The position numbers were made by a program, and so were the translations under genes. Shown here piece by piece: positions 1 through 8,782 of a DNA stretch of 13,568 bases; the stretch's first letter is position 1; each line of letters begins with the position of its first letter. Source of the stretch: an uncultured Mycoplasmataceae bacterium (GTDB lineage: Bacteria > Bacillota_I > Bacilli_A > Mycoplasmatales > Mycoplasmoidaceae); NCBI GenBank assembly GCA_949299825.1, contig CASGBP010000064.1, positions 1-13,568 on the forward strand. Direction: 5' to 3'. The notes under the pieces were generated by a model, which did not search any database, had not been told where the DNA came from, and saw only the letters and a program-made list of their open reading frames with translations.

Positions 1-3000
1 ACTTGAAGAATTTCTTTTTTTAAATCCTATAAATCATAAATTTGTACTTTTTCTTTCAACATATTCTGGGTCATCAGAAGTAACAAAGGTTGTTTCGCCA
101 TTTATTTTAGTTCAGTAAGCTAACAAGGTGAAGGATACACTAATCATTCCTAATTTATCATCAACACGATTAATCTTAAAATCATCAATATGTTTATTTT
201 CTATATTTCTAATACCACCGTTTAAAGCGTTTTCAATAATAAATGATTTTCATTTTTCTAGATCTCATAATGTACTAATATTTGAAGCAAAATCATCAAC
301 TGATACAATTATAGGTTTACTTGTAGTATCAATAATTTCAGTTGGATCTAATGATAAGAAATTTTTAAGAATTATTGATGTTTTTTCACTATAACCATTT
401 TCATTAGTAACCAATTGTTGATTATCATAATACATCTTTAAGGATGCATCTACAGTAATAGTACCTTTTTCACTATCTCGTTTCACATTTCTTATTATCA
501 GGGAATTTCTCATATCAAAATTAGGAGGAATATCACCTTCAACTAATGATTCTGTTTGTCAATTGTCAACTATAAAATCTGCAATTTTTGTATCATCTCA
601 TTCATTGACACTAACATTACTAACATTAGGAACTCTTACTTCTTTACCATCAATAAATCTAGTATTTATAACATCTCTAAAATTACCATTTACAGTAATA
701 GAAAATTCCCCATTCTGTTTTAAAAGTCCTAAATCATTAAAATAAGATGAAACAACAACTGTAACTTTAAAAGTCTTATTTACATCATCTATTTGCTCAA
801 AGCTTTTAAAGCTGATTCAATCTTGAAAATTTGATGGTGTTATATCATTAGGTATTCCTTGTGCATTTTCAAAAATGGCTCTTTTTAAAATTAGATTTGC
901 ATTTGCATCATTTTGTTCCAATAACTGAACAAACTCAGAAGGTAAGAATTGATCAACATTAGATAAGTTAACATCATTAATTATGGTTGGAATTGTATTA
1001 TTAAATAAACTAAAATCTAAACTAAAGGTTTTCTTTTGATCTGAAAAACTTGATGTACCATCGTCATTGAAATGACCATTAAGTAAATCAAATGAAATAG
1101 TAGCAATACCTTTTAAATTGTCAGCAACAACTGAGAAATTGGTAAAATTTGATTCAATAATATTACCATTTTGATAGTGAACACTTGGCAAATTATAGAT
1201 ATTAAAAAACTTAGTAATTTTTTCATATTCACTTAAACCACTAACTTCATTTAATATATCGCTAGGATAAATATTTGTAGGGTAATCAATATTTCTAGTC
1301 ACATAAGTTGGATTAGTTAATTTAAAACCATTAATAACAACTTCATTATGAAATCAATCATCTTTGTTAGTAGAACCTCTATTGTCTACCTCTTTATCAT
1401 TTTCAAAATAATATTTCAAATAAACATCAACAGTTAATGTTCCATTTTTGTTATTTTCCGATTTTTTTTCTACAACAACATCATCACTTGTAATATCATT
1501 TGGCACAATTGAAATAGCATTTTTCAACAAGTTATTTGCTAATTCTTCTTTGTTAATTGATAAATCATACTCATATGGGTATAAATCAGTTGTAATGTAA
1601 ATAGAATTTAGTATTATTGTATTTCTTTTTTGTGTAACAGGGAAGTTAAAAACTATTGGATTATTATCACCTTCAGCAAGACTAGGAGAACAAACTACTA
1701 AATCACTAAATGAACCATTAATTCATGCACCACTAAAAACTAGATTGGTAATTTTTAATTCACCTGTGTCATCATTTGCAACTCCATCAATTTCTTTAAT
1801 AAAAAAAGTATCTAATTCTGATGGAGGGTTTATTATATTAAAATATTTTTTTGCAATGTTATTATTATTGTTTCAAGGAACATTAATTTGGCTCTTTAAA
1901 TCATTTAATAACTTACTTGGAACAATGACATCATTTGTCCCGTTTGAAAAATCAATAATTGGAAAATTTTCATTCTTAACAACACTTGTGTTTGAGGTTT
2001 TCTTAAAACCAGAAATAATTATTTCATTAGTAGTTTTTGAAAAAGGAAAATCAGATCTAATTATATTTTGTTCAACAAAAATAGAATCCATTTTACCTGA
2101 CAAAACTAAACTACCCATATCATAATAAATTTCATAGTCATTAATATTATTTGAAAAACTAATTAAATCTTTGGTTTGACTAGCAGGATTGTTAATTAAT
2201 CCTAAAATTTTGCTTCTTGTTCAATCTATTGCTTTATTATTACCACTTACTAGCATGTCAGCAAACTGTGCAGCAGATATTGCACCAAAAATAGCTGAAC
2301 CAACTCCACCATTTTCGTTTCCTGAATTAAAAGTAATTACATGAGAATTAAAACTAGAAACATTTTTAGATGCAAATGATAATTCACCTTGAATGTTTAT
2401 TGTTTGATTAGAATATGTACAATAAGTATCATCAAGAAAAAAACCATTTAAAGATAGTGATAAGGTCATTTTACCAATTTGATTATTTATAGTTTCTCTA
2501 GTAGAAATTAATGAAATTCTTGCATCACTTGGAAAATTTGAATCACTAAAATTTAATACATTGTTTTTTAACAAATTTATGTATTGAGAAGTTGAAGTAA
2601 AAGAACTTATTTGATCATACATACTAGATGGATAACCTTCAAATAAAACTGGATTTCCATTATTAGTAACTTGTGTAATTGAAAAAGGAGTTGGTCTTGC
2701 AGATTTAAAATCAGTAATTCTAGCTCTTACAGTTGACATATAACCATCTTGATATCACACACCGTTTTCATCATAATAGCCTTTTTTTGTTAAAACCAGA
2801 TCAATTCATCCTTCACGGTTATTTACCAACTTATCAACAATAACAAAATCATCAGCAACTGGGGTTTTCATATTTCCATTGAACAAAGTTTGATAACTTG
2901 CTACTAATAAATTTTGAATATCGGCATTTGACCTAATTATTTCATAAGGGTACTTATTTGATACTGCATTTTGTACAGCTGATACAAACACTCTTTCAAC

Positions 3001-3192
3001 GTTATCTTGAATAGTTACATTTCAATATGAACCACCATAACTAAGATTACTTACTTTACTATTGTATGTATCGCTTGAAGAATCTCTTATAACCTTATTA
3101 TTAGAGGATGAAATTGGTAAAGTTATGCTAGCAGCAGTAATTATAGCTGCCAACACACTTACACCAACAAGTAAATGTTTTCTTTTAAACAT
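1..3192 (-). CDS. Large repeat-containing surface protein, membrane-anchored (3' end outside the window)
   Basis: The frame is open from the ATG at 3192 to the window edge, giving at least 1064 residues; every interruption is TGA, read as Trp. The start is preceded by AAGGA with 8-base spacing. Residues 2-5 are basic (FKRK) and about 7-27 are hydrophobic, followed by a Ser/Asn-rich stretch. This looks like an uncleaved signal anchor or a signal peptide. There is no Cys for a lipobox, so it is not a classical lipoprotein. The remainder is a chain of diverged units of about 80-100 residues, of the form 'YPYE... IPNDIT... T(I/L)TV(D)..L..YY(D/E)(N/D).... ....I.GFK'. The clearest lie at about residues 68-165, 324-400, 535-628, 765-835, 865-955 and 977-1062. 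The pattern resembles the mycoplasma lipoprotein-17-type domain found in variable surface proteins; this is pattern recognition, not a search. Function is unknown; adhesion or surface shielding is inferred. No homopolymer or short tandem repeat suggestive of phase switching is seen upstream. Confidence 0.85.
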
Positions 3193-3200
3193 ACACTACA

Positions 3201-3205
3201 TCCTT
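3201..3205 (-). promoter_or_regulatory. Ribosome binding site of the surface protein gene
   Basis: AAGGA on the minus strand lies 8 bases before the ATG at 3192. This fixes the start of the long surface protein; many genes in this window have no such site. Confidence 0.7.
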
Positions 3206-3228
3206 ATATTGCATATATTAATAATACT

Positions 3229-3234
3229 ATTATA
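3229..3234 (-). promoter_or_regulatory. -10 box of the surface protein gene
   Basis: A perfect TATAAT reads on the minus strand and predicts a start near 3222 and a leader of about 30 bases. The -35 region is weak (TTGGGT at 3254-3259, 19 bases away), which is usual in mycoplasmas. The box sits inside an imperfect inverted repeat with 8-base arms at 3222-3229 and 3233-3240, one G-T mismatch, around a TTA centre. It could be a repressor site. Confidence 0.6.
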
Positions 3235-3327
3235 GTGTTAGAACTCTAAATTAACCCAATATTTAGGCTATATATATCATATTTTTACTAAAAAAAGACA
3301 TTTAAATATTATGATATTTAACTAAAA

Positions 3328-3349
3328 ATATCCACAAATATGTGGAAAA
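3328..3349. promoter_or_regulatory. Pair of inverted DnaA-box-like 9-mers
   Basis: ATATCCACA (3328-3336, plus) and TTTTCCACA (3349-3341, minus) each differ by one base from the bacterial DnaA box TTATCCACA. They face each other across AATA, so the core also forms a hairpin with a 6-bp stem (TCCACA/TGTGGA) and 4-base loop. The position is directly upstream of genes for replication initiation and helicase loading. A role in binding DnaA, either for autoregulation or for origin function, is inferred. Confidence 0.45.
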
Positions 3350-3389
3350 AGTTAAAAAAGTGCTTTTTTTTTGCCCTTTTTTGTGGGTT

Positions 3390-3395
3390 TATAAT
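3390..3395 (+). promoter_or_regulatory. Candidate -10 box for the replication/stress cluster
   Basis: A perfect TATAAT lies downstream of a T-rich stretch. No good -35 exists at 17 bases (TTGCCC at 3371-3376 is only 13 away). It would give a start near 3402 and a leader of about 85 bases. An alternative is TATACT at 3472-3477, which would give a nearly leaderless mRNA for the start at 3488, consistent with the lack of a ribosome binding site there. Confidence 0.45.
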
Positions 3396-3487
3396 GTTAA
3401 TAAACAAGCTGATAAGTCATTAATAAAGATTGTATAAAGTGGTGTTGAAATTAAAAAAAATTTTAATGATATATACTAGTTTTGGTT

Positions 3488-4609
3488 ATGGAAATGATAT
3501 GTAAAATTCTCTGTGATTTTGATTTTATGATTAATGATAAAAGTTTATCCCACTTATATCGTCCAATTATAGGTAAAGATGGTGTTGAACTTTATAGTAC
3601 TTTAATATCTGAATATGATTTAATGAAGAATTTATATCATGGAATAAGTCTTAATATGGACCAAATTTTGTCAAAACTTAACATAAAATATGACCAATTT
3701 ACCATAATTCGCAATAAACTAGAAGCTATGGGTCTTCTTTCAACATATTTTGATGAAAACAAAAAAAACTTATTTGTTTTCAAATTATATGAACCATTAT
3801 CTTGAAAAGAGTTTAGTAAAAAAGAAAAGTATATGAATATTCTAAAATTATCAACTTCTGATTTAGAATTTGAACGTTTGAAATTTGCTTTTGAAGGAAA
3901 TGATAAAACCATAGGATTAACAAATATATCTGCAACCTTTGAAAATGTTTTTAAAAATTTAAAAGAAAAAGAATTTAACTTTAATAATCTATGTGATGAT
4001 TTATTTAAATTAACCAATAATTTAATTTCTATTCCTGATAATTCTTGCAACAAAATTAATCAATTGTATAAGAGTAATAAATTAAGTTACAATGAAATTT
4101 TAATGGCTTGTTATAAATCTATATACAAGGATGGTAGAAAACTACTTATAGATGAAAAGATCCTAGCTTTAAAAGTTGAATCATCAAATCAACTAAAGAA
4201 AATTAATAACTTTAATCATGTTATAAAAAATAATCGAAATCTAAAGATATTTACTGATAACATAAAAGAGAATGAATTAGAAAATATCATAAATGATTAC
4301 CATTTAGTAAATAGTGAGCAATATTTATCTTGTTTACAAGAAAAATCAATAACTGATTTAGAAATTGGAGTAATTGAGAATTTAAGAAATATGTATTGCT
4401 TACCAGACTTTATAATCAATATACTAATTGATTTTTCTATCTTTGTTAATAACGGACGATTAGAGCCACTTTATATTCAAAAAATTGTTATTACTCTTAA
4501 GAGAAAAAATATTACTAATCCAATTGAAATTATCAATCACTTAAAATCAGCTGTTAAGCATAGAGAAAATAATAATTACACAGAATTAAATAAAGGAATT
4601 AATTGATAA
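3488..4609 (+). CDS. Replication initiation / helicase-loading protein, DnaB/DnaD family (Bacillus DnaB type)
   Basis: This 373-residue protein is read through TGA=Trp at 3803-3805 and 4604-4606, ending at TAA 4607-4609. Residues 21-42 (SHLYRPIIGKDGVELYSTL) match the start of the Firmicutes DnaB winged-helix domain, 'LYQPIIG...A..LY.TL'. Residues 59-108 continue it with LEAMGLL and 'YEPLSW.EF'. About residues 260-360 resemble the DnaD-like C-terminal helical domain that binds DNA and partner proteins. In Bacillus such proteins help bring the replicative helicase to DnaA-melted DNA with DnaI. It is shorter than Bacillus DnaB (about 470 residues), mainly in the middle. No ribosome binding site is visible. 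ATG 3488 is chosen, with ATG 3494 and TTG 3482 possible. Its TAA overlaps the ATG of the DnaI-like gene by one base (TAATG), so the two are probably translationally coupled. This is not the replicative helicase that E. coli calls DnaB. Confidence 0.85.
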
Positions 4610-5466
4610 TGGCTAAACAAATTGAATATCAAAAAATTAAATCAATGCACCTTTTTGAAAATTTAAATTTAACCAATGATGAAATTGATGAGCACTACAT
4701 AATTATTAAGAAAATCATTAATCAACAAAATTTATGTTCAAAAAATAACATTGATCAATGTCCTATAGGTGGATACCATCAAATGCTTATACGTAATAAA
4801 TGTAATAATCTAGAAGTTATTACAATGAAGTGTAATAATTTAAAACCAAATATTAAGTTTATTACATCAAATAATTATATTTATGCAAACATTAATATAA
4901 ACAAACATAACCAATTTTTAAAAAAAGCTGACATCATAGTTAATCAAAATGATGTTCATAGAATAAAATTAATTAATTTTTTATTAGAATTAAAAAAAAC
5001 TTCAACACTTAATTCATTTTTTGTTTATGGCGATATTGATACAGGAAAAACATTTATAACAATGGCTTATTGTAATGAATTTGCCTTACTAAATAAATCA
5101 ATTGTTGTTATAAATTTACCTTCATTTGTAATGAACATCTCAGAAAGTTTAAATGATAAATCGTTAATAAATGATATTATTGATAAAATTAATTCTTGTG
5201 AAATCTTATTTCTAGATGAAATAGGAAATGAACCATTTCACAAATTTGTGCATTTAAATATAATTTATCCTACTCTTATACAAAGAATTGAAAAAAACCT
5301 AACAACCATTTTTACTTCTAATTATTCAATAAATGATTTGGGTAGAAAATACACATTAGATAAATATGTTAAGAATAATTTAAGCGATATCAAATTAATA
5401 ATAAATAAAATTAAAAAAATAGTAGGTAAAAATATATATAAATTAGAAGAAAAATATGCAATATAA
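4609..5466 (+). CDS. dnaI: DnaI-like primosomal ATPase (helicase loader)
   Basis: This 285-residue AAA+ ATPase has a Walker A motif, GDIDTGKT, at 141-148 and a Walker B, ILFLDEIG, at 199-206. A sensor-1-like strand, TTIFTSNYS, spans 232-240, and basic helices follow. This is the DnaI/DnaC arrangement: an N-terminal partner-binding region and a C-terminal ATPase that loads the replicative helicase onto DNA. The N-terminal half carries Cys 43, 51, 65 and 75. Bacillus DnaI has a zinc-binding module in this region, but the spacing here (C-x7-C, C-x9-C) is not the usual one. The start at 4609 overlaps the upstream TAA and has AAAGGA about 11 bases ahead. A longer reading from TTG at 4603 is unlikely. 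The neighbouring DnaB/DnaD-family gene strongly supports a helicase loader over other AAA+ proteins. No TGA codon interrupts it. Confidence 0.85.
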   Translation: MAKQIEYQKIKSMHLFENLNLTNDEIDEHYIIIKKIINQQNLCSKNNIDQCPIGGYHQMLIRNKCNNLEVITMKCNNLKPNIKFITSNNYIYANININKHNQFLKKADIIVNQNDVHRIKLINFLLELKKTSTLNSFFVYGDIDTGKTFITMAYCNEFALLNKSIVVINLPSFVMNISESLNDKSLINDIIDKINSCEILFLDEIGNEPFHKFVHLNIIYPTLIQRIEKNLTTIFTSNYSINDLGRKYTLDKYVKNNLSDIKLIINKIKKIVGKNIYKLEEKYAI

Positions 5467-5477
5467 TCTTAATAAAT

Positions 5478-7619
5478 ATGGTTGATCTAATATCTCAAAA
5501 AACTGAAGAAATTATTGCTAAGATGAAAAAATCAAATTATGCTAAAAAAGAAATAAGCATAGTTAAGGAAGCAATTTTTTTTGCGGTTAAACATCATGAT
5601 GGTCAATTTAGAAAAAGCGGCGAACCTTTTGTTACCCACCCCTTACAAGTTGCTATTATCTTAATTGATTGAAACATGGATTGTGCAACTATTTGCGCAG
5701 GAATATTACATGATGTCTTAGAAGATACATATGCTAGTGAGGAAGATTTAAAAAAGTTTTTTAAGGATGATGTAATTTATTTAGTAAAAGCAGTCACTAA
5801 AATATCAAAATATTCTAATAAAAATCGAAGTGATAATGTGTATGGTACAAATAAAGAAAAATATTTAATTCAAGTTTTTCTAAATATTTCTAAAGATCTA
5901 AGAGTTTTATTTGTAAAAATTGCTGATAGATATCATAATATGCAAACTATTTTTTATTTAAAAAAAGATAAACAAAAAAGGATTGCCTTAGAAACAAGAG
6001 AAATATATGCAAATTTAGCTGGGCGACTTGGTATGTATAAAATCAAGGTTGAAATGTTAGATATTTGTATGAAGATACTTGATTCTACAACATATGAAAA
6101 AACTAAGAAAATGATTGAATCAAAGGTAAAAAAATATAACAATGTTTTTAATGAAGTTATTTCAAAAATAGAAAAAGCATTAATAGATCATCAAATTAAG
6201 TTTACATCATCATCTAGAATTAAAAGTGTATATTCAACTTACAATAAAACAACTGTGGAAGAAGAAATTCAAGATCTTTTTGCAATGAGAATTATTGTTG
6301 ATACAACATTAAATTGTTATCTTGTATTAGGTATTATTCATACAATGTTTTATAACTTAAAAAATACATTTAAAGATTTTATTTCAACGCCAAAAGCTAA
6401 TTTGTATCAATCATTACACACAGGTATTTTTTATAAAGAACTAAATATAGAAATTCAAATTAGAACTTTTGAAATGGATAGAATTGCAAATTTTGGTTTA
6501 GCATCACACTGACGATATAAAGAGGAACAAGAAATTAATCCTTTTAGTAACGAAATGGATACCTTAACTTTTAAAATAGATGATGCTACTAACAATGTAG
6601 AGGAGAGATTAAATACAATTAAAAAAATAGCTAAACAAAAATACATTAATATTTATGATCAAAATCATGAAAAATGAGAAAACGTAAATGAAAATATTAA
6701 TGTATTTGAGTATGCATCATTAATAGATTTAAAGAACTTTCCATATTTAAAGGAAATTTATGTAAATAATAGTAGGGTTAGTGTATTTTCAACTTTAGAT
6801 TCTGGTGATATGGTAAGAATTATTTATAGTGATAAAAAGACCATAAATAAATCATGAACAAGTTGAACTAAAGATCAAAAATTAATCGATTGGATCAATG
6901 ATGAAATTAAGAATATTTCTCTAAATATTGAGATAAGTGTTTCTTCCTTTGTTGAAACAATTAATAAAAAATGTAATACAAAATATAAAAAAGAAGATAT
7001 TGAAAACTTTATTTTAAAAAATTTTAATATTTCTAGCATAAAAGAATTTTTAGACGATATGAAAATAATTAAATTAAATAAGTCAGATCTTTTTAATTTG
7101 TTTTCAAAGGATAAAAATATTAGTAATGAAATTATTAAAAGGATTAAAGAATTATCATGAAAATGAGTTTGAGAAAATTCATTAATTAAGGCAAAGGATC
7201 AATATTATGTAAATGAGATAATTATTACTAAGTGTTGTTCAAAAATACCACCCCTAAACACAGTTGGTATTCTTAAAGGAGATGTTTTGGAAGTACACAA
7301 ATATGATTGTAAAAATATTGATCAAGATAAAAAATTAGTTGTCCTATCATGAGATAAAGAAAAATTAAAAAAGAGTGATAGAAACTTTAGAGCAAAATTA
7401 ATTCTAAGTGGTGCTTTTTCTAATAATACTTCGGTTGGAATTGTTACAGCAATTCAAAAATATAAAAATACTATATCAAGTTATGTCATTACAAAAGATA
7501 AGAAAAACAAAACTTTCACTTGTGATTTAATTTTGTATGTGAAAAACTATTCTAATATTGAAAAATTAATGAATGAATTACACAATAAATCTATAATTAG
7601 TAGTTGAAAGTTGATTTAA
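5478..7619 (+). CDS. rel: Rel/SpoT-family (p)ppGpp synthetase/hydrolase, full length
   Basis: This 713-residue protein makes and breaks the alarmone (p)ppGpp. The HD hydrolase domain is intact: H54 (THP), H78-D79 and E82-D83 in [10 protein letters not shown], and D150 in KIADRYHNM. The synthetase domain keeps [11 protein letters not shown] (247-257), D266 in [24 protein letters not shown] (303-315), and E325 in IEIQIRT followed by ASHWRYKE. A diverged TGS region follows (about 390-450), then a helical part. The Cys-containing module TKCCSKIP...YDC comes next, and a C-terminal ACT-like domain ends with KLI. Length and order match long bifunctional RSH enzymes of about 700-740 residues. The gene is read through many TGA=Trp codons; TGG is also used (6891-6893, in LIDWIND). 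It starts 11 bases after dnaI, without a clear ribosome binding site. Two oddities are the shortened acidic loop TTVEEE at 258-263 and the degenerate TGS domain. Confidence 0.93.
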
Positions 7620-7620
7620 T

Positions 7621-8712
7621 ATGAAAAAAGTTGTAGTTGCTCTGAGTGGTGGAGTTGATTCCGCAATTGCTTGTTATTTATTAAAACAAACTGGTTATGA
7701 AGTTGAAGCTATTTTTATGCAAAATTGAGATAGCTTTGTAAACAACGAAAATTATGATAACAAGAAGGAAAAATGTGATTCTCAATATGAATGAGAAGAT
7801 GCAAAAAAAATAGCAGAACAACTAGATGTTAAAATTACCAAGGTTGATTTCATTAAAGAGTATTGAGATTATGTTTTTAAATACTTCCTAAATGAATATA
7901 AGAAAGGAAGAACACCAAATCCTGATGTACTTTGTAATAAGTATATTAAATTCGGTTTTTTTCTAGACTATTGTATTAACAAATGTAATTGTGATTATAT
8001 TGCAACTGGTCATTATGCTAAAGTAGAACACCTAGATGGTTATTCTTTATTAAAAAAATGCAAGGACGATAGTAAAGATCAAACTTATTTTTTATGTTCG
8101 TTAAACCAACAACAACTCAAAAAAACTTTATTCCCATTGGAAAATATAACAAAACAAGAAGTGAGAAAGTTAGCTCAACAATTAAAATTTGATATTTGAA
8201 ATAAAAAAGATTCAACAGGTATTTGCTTTATTGGAGAAAGAAAATTTAAAGAATTTCTAGAAAACTATATTCCAAATCAAAAAGGAAAAATTGTTGAAAT
8301 TGAAACCTCTAACCAAATTGGTGAACATTCTGGAACAATGTACTACACAATAGGACAAAATAGTGGATTAGGTCTAGGAGGTAAAAAACATAAATATTTT
8401 GTTTGTAAAAAAGATGTAGCAAATAATATCTTGTATGTTTGCAAAGAAGAAAATAAAAATAAATATTTATTGTCACATGATGTTTTTGTTGAAAATTTTA
8501 ATTGAATTATTCTGCCAAGAAATCCTAATAATTTAAAAGTTCGCTTTAGACATCGTCAAAAATTAATCAATTGTAAAATTGAAATATTAAACAATAATGA
8601 GGTTCATATTAATTGTGACAATGGTTGTGAATCTATAACTGCTGGTCAATATGCTGTATTATATGAAGATGATATATGTCTTGGAGGAGGAGTTATCAAC
8701 TCATACAAATAA
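7621..8712 (+). CDS. mnmA: tRNA-specific 2-thiouridylase MnmA
   Basis: This 363-residue cytoplasmic enzyme adds sulfur to carbon 2 of the wobble uridine (U34) of tRNAs for Lys, Glu and Gln, using ATP and a persulfide donor. The ATP-binding PP-loop is SGGVDSA at 9-15. The catalytic cysteine is C105 in [14 protein letters not shown], and the persulfide cysteine is C202 in [18 protein letters not shown] and the conserved [14 protein letters not shown] segment are also present. The C-terminal part is the beta-barrel that closes over the tRNA, ending with the family's GQ.AVLY....CLGGG.I. Length is normal for the family. It begins one base after the rel stop codon, so it is probably co-transcribed and translationally coupled with rel. 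No separate promoter is seen. TGA=Trp is used throughout. Confidence 0.95.
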
Positions 8713-8736
8713 ATAAACTATTGATAGTTTATTTAT
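8709..8736 (+). terminator. Hairpin at the end of the dnaB/dnaI-rel-mnmA unit
   Basis: A perfect 12-bp inverted repeat, ATAAATAAACTA (8709-8720) and TAGTTTATTTAT (8725-8736), has a 4-base TTGA loop. The mnmA stop codon TAA (8710-8712) lies inside the left arm. The stem is all A-T except one C-G pair, and no clean T-run follows. It may therefore be a weak terminator or an mRNA 3'-end stabiliser. The symmetry would let it work from either side. Confidence 0.6.
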
Positions 8737-8754
8737 AGTAAAATATTAATATCA

Positions 8755-8760
8755 TATTAT
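8755..8760 (+). promoter_or_regulatory. Candidate -10 box of the first protease gene
   Basis: TATTAT lies 22 bases before the ATG at 8783, predicting a leader of about 16 bases. There is no obvious -35 and no ribosome binding site. TATACT at 8776-8781 is too close to the start codon to serve. Confidence 0.35.
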
Positions 8761-8782
8761 GATTATTTAATATTCTATACTT

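Larger units (their letters stand above)
3193..3487. other. Divergent AT-rich intergenic region with replication-like elements
   Basis: These 295 bases separate the minus-strand surface gene from the plus-strand replication/stress cluster. They hold the surface gene's promoter and ribosome binding site on the left. In the middle (3328-3349) are two inverted DnaA-box-like 9-mers, and A- and T-tracts lie at 3291-3296, 3364-3372 and 3377-3382. At least two candidate promoters for the rightward genes follow. I see no tRNA or protein gene. The tracts and AT richness could make the DNA bent and easy to melt, but identity as an origin is not shown. Confidence 0.6.

Noticed and set aside
128..394. 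Plus-strand reading frames within 1-2130, opposite the surface gene
   Set aside because: They are antisense shadows of a continuous, domain-bearing minus-strand frame and lack convincing starts.
3355..3382. A-run / T-run near AAAAAAGTGCTTTTTT as a rho-independent terminator
   Set aside because: The stem is pure A-T with almost no loop, and no plus-strand gene ends before it. It is better seen as A-tract DNA of the control region.
3193..3487. Main chromosomal origin
   Set aside because: Only two imperfect DnaA-like boxes are seen and neither dnaA nor dnaN is adjacent. The evidence supports no more than a possible DnaA-bound control region.
5478..6512. rel appearing as two or more broken pieces, as in a pseudogene
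   Set aside because: The breaks are TGA codons only, and the conserved HD and synthetase motifs continue in frame across them. UGA=Trp explains it.
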